NCBI RefSeq assembly: GCF_003725415.1
Contig: NZ_RJQC01000001.1
Location: 207,228-271,227 of the forward strand
Direction of reading: 5' to 3'
From: Absicoccus porci
GTDB lineage: Bacteria > Bacillota_I > Bacilli_A > Erysipelotrichales > Erysipelotrichaceae
Length of the DNA stretch: 64,000 bases
The notes beneath the pieces are model-generated. The model saw only the letters and a program-made list of their open reading frames with translations, did not search any database and was not told the origin of the DNA. The translations under genes and the position numbers were made by a program. This document shows, piece after piece, positions 18,690 through 28,595 of this stretch (positions are counted from its first letter, which is position 1; each line of letters begins with the position of its first letter).

Positions 18690-20798
18690 ATGGAAAAATT
18701 ATCCAGATTCATTGTAAAATTTCGTAACCAGATTCTGATTCTGGCGATCATTTTACTGATTCCAAGTATATTTGGATATCTGAACACACGTGTCAATTAT
18801 GATTTATTATCGTATTTGCCAAGTGATGTTGAATCCATGCAGGCACAAAAGATCCTTGGCGATGATTTTGATCTAGCCAGTGTGGATGAACTTGTCGTCA
18901 ATGGCATGAAAGATCGAGATGTCGTCAAATTGAAAAATGAGATCAAAAAGATTGATGGTGTAAAAAAAGTATATTGGCGTGATGATGTCTTAGATATCAC
19001 GATTCCAAAAGAAGCCATTCCGGATAGCTTACAAAAAATGTTGTATTCGGATAAGGGTTCAACGATGATGATCATCACTTTTGATGAGGGAACCTCATCG
19101 ACACGAACGATGAATGCGATTGCCAACATCAAAAAAGTAGCGGATAAGGATTGTTTCTTAGGTGGTATGTCGGCAATGTCCGAAGATATCAAGGAAGATC
19201 TAGATCATTCGATGCCAATCTATTCAGCGGTAGCCGTTGTGCTGGTTCTTTGTGTCTTGTGGCTTGGTTTGGAAAGCAACTTTGCACCTTTTGTATTTAT
19301 GTTAGGGATTGCGTTCCCGATTGTATATAACTTTGGTACCAACATCATCTTTGGTGAAACATCTTATATCACCAAAGCTTTGTCCATGGTCTTACAATTG
19401 GCTGTTACGATGGACTATTCCATCTTCTTGTTGCATCGTTACCAAGAAGAAAAACTACGACATCCAGGTGATAATGAAGAAGCCATGAGCAAGGCTATTC
19501 AAGCTACTTTTGTTTCGATCAGTTCTTCTTCAGTCACGACCATTGCTGGTTTTATGGCTTTATGTGCCATGCGATTGACATTGGGCCGCGATATTGGTTT
19601 GGTCATGGCCAAAGGTGTTATTTTGGGTGTTATTTCAACAATCGTGGTATTACCAAGTTTGTTGATGATCTTCGATAAACAAATCGAAAAGAAGAAACAT
19701 AAAGTATTGATTCGTCCAATGGTGAAATTACCAGCTTGGATCATCAATCATCATAAAGCCATTTTAGCGGTTTTCTTCCTTTCCTTTGCACCAATGGTCT
19801 ATGCGCAAGCACATACGCAATCGTACTATGATTTGGTTGCCAATATGCCACAATCCTTTAAATCGGTCATTGGTACCAATCAATTGAAAAAAGACTTTGA
19901 TATGACAACGACCCATTTCGTCTTAGTGGATGATTCAGTCAAGACTCGAGATGTACAAAAGATCTGTAAAGAAATCAAGAAAGTGGATGGCATCACCAAT
20001 GTCTTGGCCTATGAAGAATTTGTCGGTCCTGGCGTACCATCTTCCTTTGAACCACAAGCCGTGAAAGACATCTTGAACAATGGTGGCAAACGACTCTTGA
20101 TCGTCAATAGCGATTATCGACCTGCTACCAGCAAACAAACCACACAATTGAATGCGATCGATACGATCATTCATAAATATGATAAAAAAGCGGTGATCGG
20201 TGGCGAAGGTAAATTGGAAGATGATTTGATCAATATCACGAATATCGACTTCCAGATGGTCAATATTGTATCTATTATTTTGATTTTTGTGATCATTGTC
20301 TTTACCTTTAAATCCTTTGCCTTACCTATCATTCTGGTCGCAACGATCGAATATGCGATCAACATTAATATGGGTATTCCATACTTTACCGGTACGGTCT
20401 TACCATTCATTGCTGGTATCGTCATTGGTACGATCCAATTGGGAGCTACGGTTGATTATGCGATCTTGATGACATCTCGATTCAGAGAAGAATTATCCAA
20501 AGGTAAACATGTCAAACATGCGATTGGATCTTCCATCAAGCATACCTGTACATCCATTTTGACATCGGGCTTTAGTTTCTTTGCCGCATGTATCGGTGTA
20601 AGTATCTTTGCCAAGATGGATTTATTACGAAGTATGTGCTTATTGTTGGCCCGTGGGGCTTTGATCAGTGTGGTTTGTATCTTATTTGTTTTACCATCAT
20701 TATTATTGTTATGTCATAAATTTATTGAAAAAACGACAAAAGGATGGCCAGTAGGTCAAGTAGAGGAAGGAAGGATCTCAAGTGAAGACGAAGAATAG
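18690..20798 (+). CDS. MMPL/RND-family membrane exporter
   Basis: 702 residues from an ATG preceded by GGGGGAAG. The architecture is one membrane helix, an extracytoplasmic domain, six helices, then a repeat of the pattern, as in MmpL/YdfJ transporters. The Asp-containing proton-relay-type helices appear as TMDYSIFLLHRYQEE and ATVDYAILMTSRFREE. Substrate is unknown; MMPL proteins export lipids, siderophores or toxic compounds. The next gene, a secreted heptad-repeat protein, overlaps it by 17 bases, so the two are translationally coupled and probably act together. Controlled by the divergent TetR repressor. Confidence 0.9.
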   Translation: MEKLSRFIVKFRNQILILAIILLIPSIFGYLNTRVNYDLLSYLPSDVESMQAQKILGDDFDLASVDELVVNGMKDRDVVKLKNEIKKIDGVKKVYWRDDVLDITIPKEAIPDSLQKMLYSDKGSTMMIITFDEGTSSTRTMNAIANIKKVADKDCFLGGMSAMSEDIKEDLDHSMPIYSAVAVVLVLCVLWLGLESNFAPFVFMLGIAFPIVYNFGTNIIFGETSYITKALSMVLQLAVTMDYSIFLLHRYQEEKLRHPGDNEEAMSKAIQATFVSISSSSVTTIAGFMALCAMRLTLGRDIGLVMAKGVILGVISTIVVLPSLLMIFDKQIEKKKHKVLIRPMVKLPAWIINHHKAILAVFFLSFAPMVYAQAHTQSYYDLVANMPQSFKSVIGTNQLKKDFDMTTTHFVLVDDSVKTRDVQKICKEIKKVDGITNVLAYEEFVGPGVPSSFEPQAVKDILNNGGKRLLIVNSDYRPATSKQTTQLNAIDTIIHKYDKKAVIGGEGKLEDDLINITNIDFQMVNIVSIILIFVIIVFTFKSFALPIILVATIEYAININMGIPYFTGTVLPFIAGIVIGTIQLGATVDYAILMTSRFREELSKGKHVKHAIGSSIKHTCTSILTSGFSFFAACIGVSIFAKMDLLRSMCLLLARGALISVVCILFVLPSLLLLCHKFIEKTTKGWPVGQVEEGRISSEDEE

Positions 20799-23145
20799 AG
20801 GAATCCGCAAGGAAACATTAAAAGCATTGGGTGCTTGTTTAGTCAGTGCCACGATGGCAGGTAGTATGTTTACAGCTCCGGTTTTTGCTGAAAGTAATAC
20901 CGATGCTAACCCAACCCAGAAAACCGAAACCGTATATGCCGTTGTGAATCCAGATGGAACCGTATCGAGTACCATTGTATCGAGTTGGTTACACGATGGG
21001 GATGGCATCCATAACATCAAAGAAGATCTGGATCTGAAACATGTCGAAAATATCAAGACGGATGAAGATCCAATCAAAAATGGCAATACCTATACATGGA
21101 ATGCCAAAGGCGATGATGTCTATTATCAAGGAACAACCAATAAGGCTTTACCTGTCAAAGTCAGCATTACCTATTCGATGGATGGTAAAACGATGTCAGC
21201 CAAACAAATGGAAGGTAAATCTGGCCATATGAAAATCAATGTACACTTCACCAACTTGATTTCCAAGACAACTTCCGATGGTGTTGTTGTGCATCCAGGT
21301 TATTTAGCCGGTGGTATTTTGAATTTAAAGACAGGTAATTATTCCAATGTGACATGTTCCAGTGGTAAAGTCATGAATGATGGATCCAACCAAGTATTGG
21401 CCTTTGCCAGTGTTCCAGGCCTAGCCGATACATTGGAAAGTGCTGGTTTGGATAAAGTCGTCAAACAGTTGAAAGCGGCCGATGACTGTACAATTGAAGC
21501 CGACGTCGATAACTTTGACTTAGGCGATATCATGATTGGTATTTCCAGTGACTTTGATCTAAAAGAATTGACCACAAGCAATATTCCAGATTTGGCAGGG
21601 GATGTATCAAAGATCGTTTCCGCTTCGGATCAATTGGAAAGTGGTGCCCAACAATTGTATGAAGGTACAAGTCAATTAAAGACGCAAGCTGCACCATTGA
21701 CCAGTGCTTCTGGTAGTGTATTGGAATTAAGCAGTGCCTTAGGAACATTAAATGATGGTGCCCAAACCATGGCGAGTGGTATTCATCAATATACCAATGG
21801 TGTTAGTGTATTAAAAGCTGGTGCCAATCAGTTATATGGCATTCCTAGTGGTGTCCAACAAGCACAAACAGGTAATCAATCCTTATTATCGGGTGCGGAA
21901 CAATTAGAAGCTGGATTAGCCCAAATGGATAGTCAAATTGATCCAAATCAAATCAGTAAGCTACAAGAACAACTCAAAACAGCAAACCAACAATTATCCG
22001 CTATGGATACTATGGTTTCCAAAAATAAAGAGCAATTAAATACATTGAATGATAACCTGACCAAAGCACAACAAAGCATGGCAGGTCTACAAACCGCCCA
22101 ACAACAGTTATCAAGTTTAGCAACCGATGTATTGACACAATTAGGTACGGATCAACAAATCCTTCAAGGTGATCAATCCAAGATTGATAGTGCTGTAAGT
22201 TCTATTAATGCCAAAATCGATGCAACCAATCAACAAATCAGTAATGCTAATTCAAGTATCAATGCAGCTTACAGTAGTTCTATTTCGGCATTACAGTCTG
22301 CAGCTGCTGCTACGGATGATGAAAGTGCCAAAGCACAAATTAATGAGCAGATCAGTGCTTTACAAAACGCACAAGCATCCTCTGGTACGATCAGTCCAAT
22401 CGAACATATTAGTGCAGATGATTTGAATTTGACCACATTGAGTAACTTAAGTCAGATCAAATCGGATTTTGATAACTTAAGTACTTTGTTTACGACATTA
22501 AGTAAGACCATGAATGGTATGCAGTCAACAATCAAAGATTCGAATGATACCTTAAATGACTTACAAAAAGATATTCAAACCAGTCAACAAGGTTTGGATC
22601 AAATGTCCGCATTATTGAAAAACACCAATACGAAGTTAAACTTAAGTCAATTATCAACGGCCATCAAACAGTTACATACCGGTTCTCAACAATTGGTTGC
22701 TGGTATTAAACAATTGGATAGTGGTTTATCCACTCTACAAAGTCAATCTAAGAGTGGTATCGATCAATTGAATGGTGGTATTGATCAATTGAACGCCAAT
22801 AGTTCAACATTGAATAATGGTGCCGATCAATTGGCTTCTGGAACCAGTCAATTGGCTAGCCAACAAGGCAAGCTACAAGAAATGGCTTCCGGCTTAACAG
22901 AGTTAGATTCTGCCTTTACACAATTGAATGACGGTGCCTCTCAATTGTATTCGGGTGAGCAACAATTCAATGAAGAAGCCATGAAACCATTGGAAGAAAT
23001 GGCTAATTTGACTGAAGGTGAAGTACAGAAATTAACAAATGTCTTCAATGATATCAAAGAATTGACAAAAGAAAATGATAACTTTGCCGGTAAACCAGAA
23101 GGAGCCGAAAGCAAGGTTAATTACGTATTGCGTACTTCAAAATAG
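20782..23145 (+). CDS. Secreted heptad-repeat coiled-coil protein (YhgE-like), partner of MMPL exporter
   Basis: 787 residues. A signal peptide (about 1–36, ending APVFA) is followed by a domain of about 240 residues of unknown fold (starting TETVYAVVNPDGTV). The rest is dominated by LxxG heptads such as QLESGAQQLYEGTSQL and QLNGGIDQLNANSSTL, interrupted by a Gln/Ser-rich coiled coil at about 400–600. Similar repeats occur in the extracellular part of YhgE/Pip proteins, but this protein has no membrane helices after the signal peptide. The start lies inside the MMPL gene. It may form a periplasm-like or wall-spanning channel partner; this is inference from operon structure. Confidence 0.75.
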   Translation: MKTKNRGIRKETLKALGACLVSATMAGSMFTAPVFAESNTDANPTQKTETVYAVVNPDGTVSSTIVSSWLHDGDGIHNIKEDLDLKHVENIKTDEDPIKNGNTYTWNAKGDDVYYQGTTNKALPVKVSITYSMDGKTMSAKQMEGKSGHMKINVHFTNLISKTTSDGVVVHPGYLAGGILNLKTGNYSNVTCSSGKVMNDGSNQVLAFASVPGLADTLESAGLDKVVKQLKAADDCTIEADVDNFDLGDIMIGISSDFDLKELTTSNIPDLAGDVSKIVSASDQLESGAQQLYEGTSQLKTQAAPLTSASGSVLELSSALGTLNDGAQTMASGIHQYTNGVSVLKAGANQLYGIPSGVQQAQTGNQSLLSGAEQLEAGLAQMDSQIDPNQISKLQEQLKTANQQLSAMDTMVSKNKEQLNTLNDNLTKAQQSMAGLQTAQQQLSSLATDVLTQLGTDQQILQGDQSKIDSAVSSINAKIDATNQQISNANSSINAAYSSSISALQSAAAATDDESAKAQINEQISALQNAQASSGTISPIEHISADDLNLTTLSNLSQIKSDFDNLSTLFTTLSKTMNGMQSTIKDSNDTLNDLQKDIQTSQQGLDQMSALLKNTNTKLNLSQLSTAIKQLHTGSQQLVAGIKQLDSGLSTLQSQSKSGIDQLNGGIDQLNANSSTLNNGADQLASGTSQLASQQGKLQEMASGLTELDSAFTQLNDGASQLYSGEQQFNEEAMKPLEEMANLTEGEVQKLTNVFNDIKELTKENDNFAGKPEGAESKVNYVLRTSK

Positions 23146-23160
23146 AAATGTTTGATTTGA

Positions 23161-24536
23161 GGCTGTAACGAGTAATCGTTAATTAGCTCATCAAAAAAAG
23201 GACCGATGGTTTTGAACTGTTGTTCATCGCCATCGGCCTTTTTGGTATAATTTTGTTGTGTCAAAATACCTTCTAACGCAATTCAACCGTCATTTCAATT
23301 CCCTTTGCGTTTTGTTTACGAAGATTCTATCCCTGATGATATGCTATTTCCAGAACCGTGAAAGAGGTCGTAGAAACGATCAATCCATTTAAATATTTCG
23401 ACCTCTCTCATCAAAATTCGCATGGGTATGACACAATGTGTTCTTCTCGCTTTTGCTCTCAATGGCTATGTCTCTTTGCCGCTATGACATCCGTTTTCAA
23501 TTTATCATGGATGGTCAGACACCTTCCCATATGGCTTTTCATCGTTTCATCCATGATGACCTCAAGATGCCCAGCGAAGAGATCTTCTATGATCTGAACC
23601 GCTATTTTGAAAAGAACGATACCATCGATAGGACGGAACAGTTTTTCATAGACCAATCCGGATGCCACCTTCATGCATATGAAATACGACTATTATAATC
23701 ATACCAATGTATTCAAGCCCGGATACAATGTACAGATGGGCAGCAGCAACGGCTGCATCCGACATATCTATGTATCCGGTGATGCCAGACCTGAATACAT
23801 ACATTCCTTTACTGTTACTGCAAGGAACATGATATCGAACTGTATGTGAAATACATATCATGCACAAAGAACAGGAAAAGGTCACGGACAAGAACCGGTT
23901 CAAGAGCTGTATGATGAAGCCGGATGAAGAAGGCAATATCTATTGTCCGCAGGGACATGCATTCACGCTGGAACAGAGAAAAGAATCTGTCAAAGGCAGA
24001 TATCCGAGAACGATCCAGTTCTATCGCAATGAACATTGTGAAGGATGTCCATTGCGGTCACAGTGTACGCGATCCAAACACGGAAGAACCCTGCAGAGGA
24101 CCGACAAGCTAGCCGAGATGCAGATCGAGATCAGAGAAAACCTGATGACGGAGACCGGTCAGGAATTGATGAAGCAGCGGAGCATCTAGGCCGAAGGGAT
24201 ATTCGGACAGATCAAGCAGGACCAGGAATATGACAGACTATGGCGTCGGAAAGAAACCATGGTCAAATTGGAGCTTCTGCTTGTTTTAATCAGTCATGAT
24301 CTGCGCAAATATCATACACATAAAATGCAGAAACAGAAAACCAATCAAAAAAACCATTTCTAACATCTACTATACAAACAAAAAAATGCCAGATATGAGC
24401 AAGTAGTTTTAATGCGCTCAAAAATTGGCATTTTTTCATTATCGTATAAAAAGCAGAGCCTGGCAGACTGACAAAAATAAAAGAAGGAGCTTCCGCTCCT
24501 AGATAAATCCGAAAATTCATCTATTCGTTACAGCCC
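23161..24536. mobile_element. Degenerate IS1182-type insertion sequence
   Basis: A 1,376-bp element bounded by matching 11-base inverted repeats: GGCTGTAACGA at 23161–23171 and its complement at 24526–24536. It lies 15 bases after the stop codon of the secreted protein gene. Inside each end are hairpins (for example AAAGGACCGATGG / CCATCGGCCTTTTT near 23196–23247). The single transposase gene is heavily mutated, so the copy is dead but its ends are still recognisable. No clear target duplication is visible. Confidence 0.75.
23273..24362 (+). pseudogene. Transposase relic, IS1182 family
   Basis: Fragments in all three forward frames reconstruct a single transposase: NAIQPSFQFPLRFVYEDSIP near 23276, FKYFDLSHQNSHGYDT near 23390, RYDIRFQFIMDGQTPSHMAF near 23480, YNHTNVFKPGYNVQMGSSNG near 23690, and KNRFKSCMMKPDEEGNIYCP near 23893. 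The last continues into the Cys-rich HCEGCPLRSQC segment and, past a stop at 24187, FGQIKQDQEYDRLWRRKETM. At least three frame breaks and two stops interrupt it. Part of the N-terminal domain is missing. No active product is expected. Confidence 0.8.
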
Positions 24537-24769
24537 TATTTTTAAATGACAAAAGGCGATGCATGAACATCGCCATCTATCGTTTATAGATTTTTAGGAG
24601 AGAGAAATATGTGGTCTTTTCTGACCATCTATAGAATAGTAAAAAGCTATCGAATGAATTTCAAAGCATCATGTGAAAGAATGTGAATGTTGGATCCAAT
24701 TGTGTCAAATCATGTCAAACTTGTATTTTTTTACAGGGAGTGATTGAATGAAAGAAGGAGGATACGATA

Positions 24770-25312
24770 ATGAATACAAATGATGTATTAGAACAACGAA
24801 GAAGTATTCGTAAATTTAAACCAGGATCGATCACAAAAGATCAAATCGAGGAACTGGTACATGCGAGCCAAATGGCGCCTTCATGGAAGAATTCACAAAC
24901 ACCTCGATATTATGTTGCGACAACCGAAGAAGGCATGAATAAGATGCGTGCTGGTCTGCCACAACGAAATGCGGATCATACGATCAATGCGGTAGCCATG
25001 TTTGTGTTGACATTTAAAAAAGATGTAGCAGGCTTTATGAAAAATGGCTCACCAGATAATGAAGCAGGCAATGGCTGGGGCTTTTATGATACAGGATTGG
25101 CCAGTGAAAACTTGTTGTTGAAAGCGTATGATATGGGATTTGGTACGATTCTTATGGGTATTCGCAATGAACAAGTCTTACGCGAACAATGTCAGATTCC
25201 AGCGGATGAAATCATTACAAGCGTGATTGCGATGGGTGTTCCGGATATTCATCCAACAGCCCCCAAACGAAAAGAAGTGTCCGAGATCATTACGTATGTG
25301 GATGGAGGATAG
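24770..25312 (+). CDS. Nitroreductase-family FMN oxidoreductase
   Basis: 180 residues with the family N-terminus VLEQRRSIRKFKPGSIT, the APSWKNSQTPRYYV segment and the C-terminal FGTILMGIRNEQVLREQCQIP region that binds FMN. Members reduce nitro compounds, quinones or flavins with NAD(P)H; the natural substrate is not evident. An AAGGAGG site precedes the ATG. A small membrane-protein gene follows after three bases in the same transcript. Confidence 0.9.
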   Translation: MNTNDVLEQRRSIRKFKPGSITKDQIEELVHASQMAPSWKNSQTPRYYVATTEEGMNKMRAGLPQRNADHTINAVAMFVLTFKKDVAGFMKNGSPDNEAGNGWGFYDTGLASENLLLKAYDMGFGTILMGIRNEQVLREQCQIPADEIITSVIAMGVPDIHPTAPKRKEVSEIITYVDGG

Positions 25313-25314
25313 TT

Positions 25315-25476
25315 ATGCCTAGGTATGTAAAGCCATCCATTTGGATTTGTTTATGTGTATTTGTTGGCGGCTTTTTCGGTATCCTGACACATAACTGGAT
25401 TTTCTATTTTATTACAACCTATGGCTTTGCGATATTATTTCAAAAAGTCTATGCTGCTTTACAAGATAAACAATAA
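25315..25476 (+). CDS. Small hydrophobic membrane protein (53 aa)
   Basis: ATG at 25315 is preceded by TGGAGG inside the end of the nitroreductase gene. The 53-residue product starts MPRYVKPSIWICLCVFVGG and has two hydrophobic stretches (about 8–24 and 26–43), ending QDKQ. No family is recognised. A strong terminator follows immediately, supporting a two-gene unit with the nitroreductase. Confidence 0.6.
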   Translation: MPRYVKPSIWICLCVFVGGFFGILTHNWIFYFITTYGFAILFQKVYAALQDKQ

Positions 25477-25481
25477 ATAAA

Positions 25482-25513
25482 GACCACGTAGAATTCTACG
25501 TGGTCATTTTTTT
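25482..25513 (+). terminator. Palindromic terminator between convergent genes
   Basis: A perfect 12-bp inverted repeat centred on GAATTC (GACCACGTAGAA and its complement, 25482–25505) followed by seven U on the plus strand; a weaker U run exists on the other side for the PBP gene. Confidence 0.85.
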
Positions 25514-27872
25514 ATAGCCAATCAAATAGATTGAATAATGATTTCTTATTGGTGAAGAAGAAGCCACCAAAATTACTATAATCGGTTTGATCATTCGTAT
25601 CATCGGTTACTTCACCCGAACCATTTTCTTCGGTATAGGTATTGTTGTTATCTTGCGTTTCCGTTGTTGTCGATTGTTGCGACTGTGTAGTTGAACTACT
25701 GCTCGATTCATCATCGGAAGAGGAACTAGACGACGAAGAAGAACTCGATGAAGATGGATCATTTGCCGTGGCTCCTTTATCACCTTGCGAAGCATATTTT
25801 GTTTCAATCCATCCAGAACCATATTTCGTTACACCCGATGTTTGTGGAATGCTCTTATAGGTTCCATATTTCTTACAATAATCCAACATGTAATGTGAAA
25901 TATCAAAGGCTTGGGTAAAACCGCTGACTTGTGATGTTGGGATGTAATAGCCTTGTTGCTCATATTTACGTGGATAACCCGACCATGTCGCAATCGTAAA
26001 TTGTGAGGTATAACCAATCGACCATTCATCACGAATTGAACTTTGTGGAATACCATACGCTAAACCGCTGGTACCCCAGTCAGACGTACCGGATTTACCA
26101 TAGACTGGATAATCACTCGTTAATTTTTCGTTGAAGTTTTGATAACCACCATGAACGACTTTATACAATAAGAAACTCATCATAAAGGCCGCATCTTCAC
26201 TAATGACATTGGTCGTTTGTGCATTGGTCTTAAACTCTTTGTTGTCGGTTCGACGAATCGCATTTCGTACCGTGTGGGCATCGACTCGATTTCCTTTATT
26301 CGCAAAAATAGAATAGGCATTGGCTTGCTGTACCGGGCTGGCATACATACTGCCACCACCAATCGCATACTGTTCGGTAAAGTCTTCGCAGACATCATCG
26401 TCATAACCAAGCTTCTTACAGAAATTGATCCAATAGTTATATCCTTTCGCATCGATCAAATCCAACATCGCAGCAGCCGCTGTGGTATTTTTGGAAACAC
26501 CCAACGCATACGCTAAGGAGATATTTCCAGAGAAGGTTCCATCGGAGTTGGATACATACGAACCATTCTTCCAATAATCTTTCTTCTGGTCATTGACCGT
26601 ATGTTCGGTTGACCAACCTAATAAATCAAATGTCGAAGAATACGCCAATAAAGGTTTCATGGACGATCCAGGCTGTTTACGATCGGTTGCGTTGTTGGTC
26701 TTGACCGAATCGGTATGATACGTTCGTCCAGGTCCTATAGCTAAGATTTCTCCATTCGTGTTATCGATGATACTGAAGCCAACATCAAAATATGAATTTG
26801 GGAAGGTAACAACTTCACCCTTACAAATTTTATCGGCTTCTTTTTGCACGCTGGTATTCAAAGACGTATAAATATCCATAGGGATAACCGCAGGATCTTG
26901 TCCAGTCAACGTTTGTGTTTCTTGAATGACCATGTCAATATACGCTTCATTTGGATCTTCCGCATCGGTTGTCGTATCTTCTTCTTTTAGATCATAAGCC
27001 AAATTGGTATTGACTGCTAAATCATGTTCTGTCTGGGATATGTACCCGTGCTGGAGCATCAAATCCAGTGTGGCATTCCGCCTGTTTTGACCCGATTTTA
27101 AATGGTCCGTATCGGGATCGGTCTTATTTGCCAATGGATTGTATTGACCCGGTGCATTGATACAACCAGCCAAGAAAGCAGCTTCTTCCAAGTTGACGTC
27201 TTGGATGTCTTTGCCAAAATAGTACTGGGCCGCCTTTTGTATACCACGCGTATTATTACCGGAACCAAACCAGATTCGATTGACATAATACTCGAATATC
27301 TTTTCTTTGCTGACGGATTGCTCCGCAATCAAAGACAAGTAGATTTCTTGTACTTTTAATTTGACCTGGTCAAATCGACTTAATGATCCTTTTTCTTTAA
27401 TGATTTTTTCTTCCTGGTTTTTGGTAAATGAGTTATCGATCATCTGCATGGTCAATGTGGAACCCCCTTGGGCAAATCCACCCGATCGTAAATCGGTAAT
27501 CGCTGCGGATAAGAATCGTGGCAAATCAAATCCGTTATGATCGAAGAAACGAGAGTCCTCGATGGAAAGGAAAGCATCAATTACAGATTGAGGGATTTCC
27601 TTATATTTAACATCATCACGAATTTCTGAACCAAATTCATAGATCATTTTGCCATTGGTATCATAGATCCTTGAATTGGACATGGCTTGTAAACCATCTT
27701 GACTAAAACGCATACCTTCAGGATCATTGATAATATTGACTAATACGAAGAAAACAGAAATACAGCCTACTAAGAATAAGGTCAAGATCACAACTGCAAT
27801 CTTATTCCATATATCTAAGCGCCGCTTCATTTTCTTAGGTGTTTCTGTGTCATTACTTCTGCGTTTTTTCAT
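25512..27872 (-). CDS. Class A penicillin-binding protein (PBP1a-type)
   Basis: Bifunctional peptidoglycan glycosyltransferase/transpeptidase, 786 residues from the ATG after AAGGAGG. One N-terminal membrane helix (about 25–48) is followed by the GT51 domain (SIEDSRFFDHNGFDLPR, then GGSTLTMQM). The transpeptidase domain has SSMK, SKN and KSGTS motifs. The tail after about residue 710 has a run of serines then Thr/Gln/Asn/Glu-rich sequence. The gene overlaps recU by 20 bases, matching the recU–ponA arrangement of Bacilli, so ponA is the likely orthologue. Confidence 0.95.
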   Translation of the reverse strand: MKKRRSNDTETPKKMKRRLDIWNKIAVVILTLFLVGCISVFFVLVNIINDPEGMRFSQDGLQAMSNSRIYDTNGKMIYEFGSEIRDDVKYKEIPQSVIDAFLSIEDSRFFDHNGFDLPRFLSAAITDLRSGGFAQGGSTLTMQMIDNSFTKNQEEKIIKEKGSLSRFDQVKLKVQEIYLSLIAEQSVSKEKIFEYYVNRIWFGSGNNTRGIQKAAQYYFGKDIQDVNLEEAAFLAGCINAPGQYNPLANKTDPDTDHLKSGQNRRNATLDLMLQHGYISQTEHDLAVNTNLAYDLKEEDTTTDAEDPNEAYIDMVIQETQTLTGQDPAVIPMDIYTSLNTSVQKEADKICKGEVVTFPNSYFDVGFSIIDNTNGEILAIGPGRTYHTDSVKTNNATDRKQPGSSMKPLLAYSSTFDLLGWSTEHTVNDQKKDYWKNGSYVSNSDGTFSGNISLAYALGVSKNTTAAAAMLDLIDAKGYNYWINFCKKLGYDDDVCEDFTEQYAIGGGSMYASPVQQANAYSIFANKGNRVDAHTVRNAIRRTDNKEFKTNAQTTNVISEDAAFMMSFLLYKVVHGGYQNFNEKLTSDYPVYGKSGTSDWGTSGLAYGIPQSSIRDEWSIGYTSQFTIATWSGYPRKYEQQGYYIPTSQVSGFTQAFDISHYMLDYCKKYGTYKSIPQTSGVTKYGSGWIETKYASQGDKGATANDPSSSSSSSSSSSSSDDESSSSSTTQSQQSTTTETQDNNNTYTEENGSGEVTDDTNDQTDYSNFGGFFFTNKKSLFNLFDWL

Positions 27873-28461
27873 AATGACGTTCCTCCTTAAAATAGAGTGC
27901 ATCTACGATCGACAAATAATCAAGACGAGGTTGATATCCTTCATGAACTGGATGTCCATATTGTTCAAACCATGCATAAGGAATCGATTGACGATCCATC
28001 GTCTCAATTTCATGGATCAAGATTTCTGAATCAACCAAATATGTACAGTCATAAGCCGTAAAACGAATGAGAAAGAAACCAATACCACCATGGAAATGAA
28101 CTTTTTTTAAATGTTCAATTTGATGAGGATGTACCATAAATAAAGGGAAATTCTTTTTATTTTGGGTTTCTTTGGCTTCAAAATCGATATATCGACCTCG
28201 ATAGACCCCATTGTAGTCAGTCGTTGACGGTGTTCGATAATACGCTTCGACAATCTTGGCTCGATTTCGACTGGGATAATCCACCCGCACCACTTGAATG
28301 GGTGTCGGCTTTTTATAAATCAAAGCCCGATCAACCGCTCGATAATAGGCATTGGAATCATTTAAATCATTTTCTAAACGCATACCACGACCACTGTGAT
28401 AGTCGGAAGTTAAGCCCATTTGGGCATGTTTTGTCCCATTTGGATATTTGATTGTACTCAT
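27853..28461 (-). CDS. recU: Holliday junction resolvase RecU
   Basis: Cleaves four-way DNA junctions in recombination. 202 residues from MSTIKYPNG. The catalytic core YRGRYIDFEAKET carries the D/E/K metal-site residues, and RVDYPSRNRAKIVEAYYRTPSTTDY is typical of the family. No ribosome site precedes the ATG. A perfect -10 box ends seven bases before it, so the mRNA may be leaderless. The 3' end overlaps the PBP gene by 20 bases. Confidence 0.95.
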   Translation of the reverse strand: MSTIKYPNGTKHAQMGLTSDYHSGRGMRLENDLNDSNAYYRAVDRALIYKKPTPIQVVRVDYPSRNRAKIVEAYYRTPSTTDYNGVYRGRYIDFEAKETQNKKNFPLFMVHPHQIEHLKKVHFHGGIGFFLIRFTAYDCTYLVDSEILIHEIETMDRQSIPYAWFEQYGHPVHEGYQPRLDYLSIVDALYFKEERHYEKTQK

Positions 28462-28468
28462 CAGAATG

Positions 28469-28497
28469 ATTATACTTGAAAATGAACGAACATTCAA
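28469..28497 (-). promoter_or_regulatory. recU promoter (predicted leaderless transcript)
   Basis: TTGAAT (28492–28497), 17-base spacer, TATAAT (28469–28474). Transcription would start at about 28461–28462, at or one base before the recU ATG. Confidence 0.65.
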
Positions 28498-28559
28498 TCT
28501 TTGCTATGGTATGATATAGATAGTAAAGGCTATCTGCATATTTTTATTTTCAACATCAA

Positions 28560-28568
28560 TGATATAAT
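28560..28568 (+). promoter_or_regulatory. Extended -10 promoter of MacB-like ABC transporter
   Basis: TGATATAAT at 28560–28568 is an extended -10 box 28 bases before the start codon; no good -35 box is seen. Confidence 0.45.
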
Positions 28569-28595
28569 AAAACAATTCACTAGAGGAGAAAATTT

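Noticed and set aside
20171..20425. Open frames of 60–140 codons opposite the MMPL, exchanger, polC and other genes
   Set aside because: They mirror codon periodicity of the real genes, lack ribosome sites and match no family.
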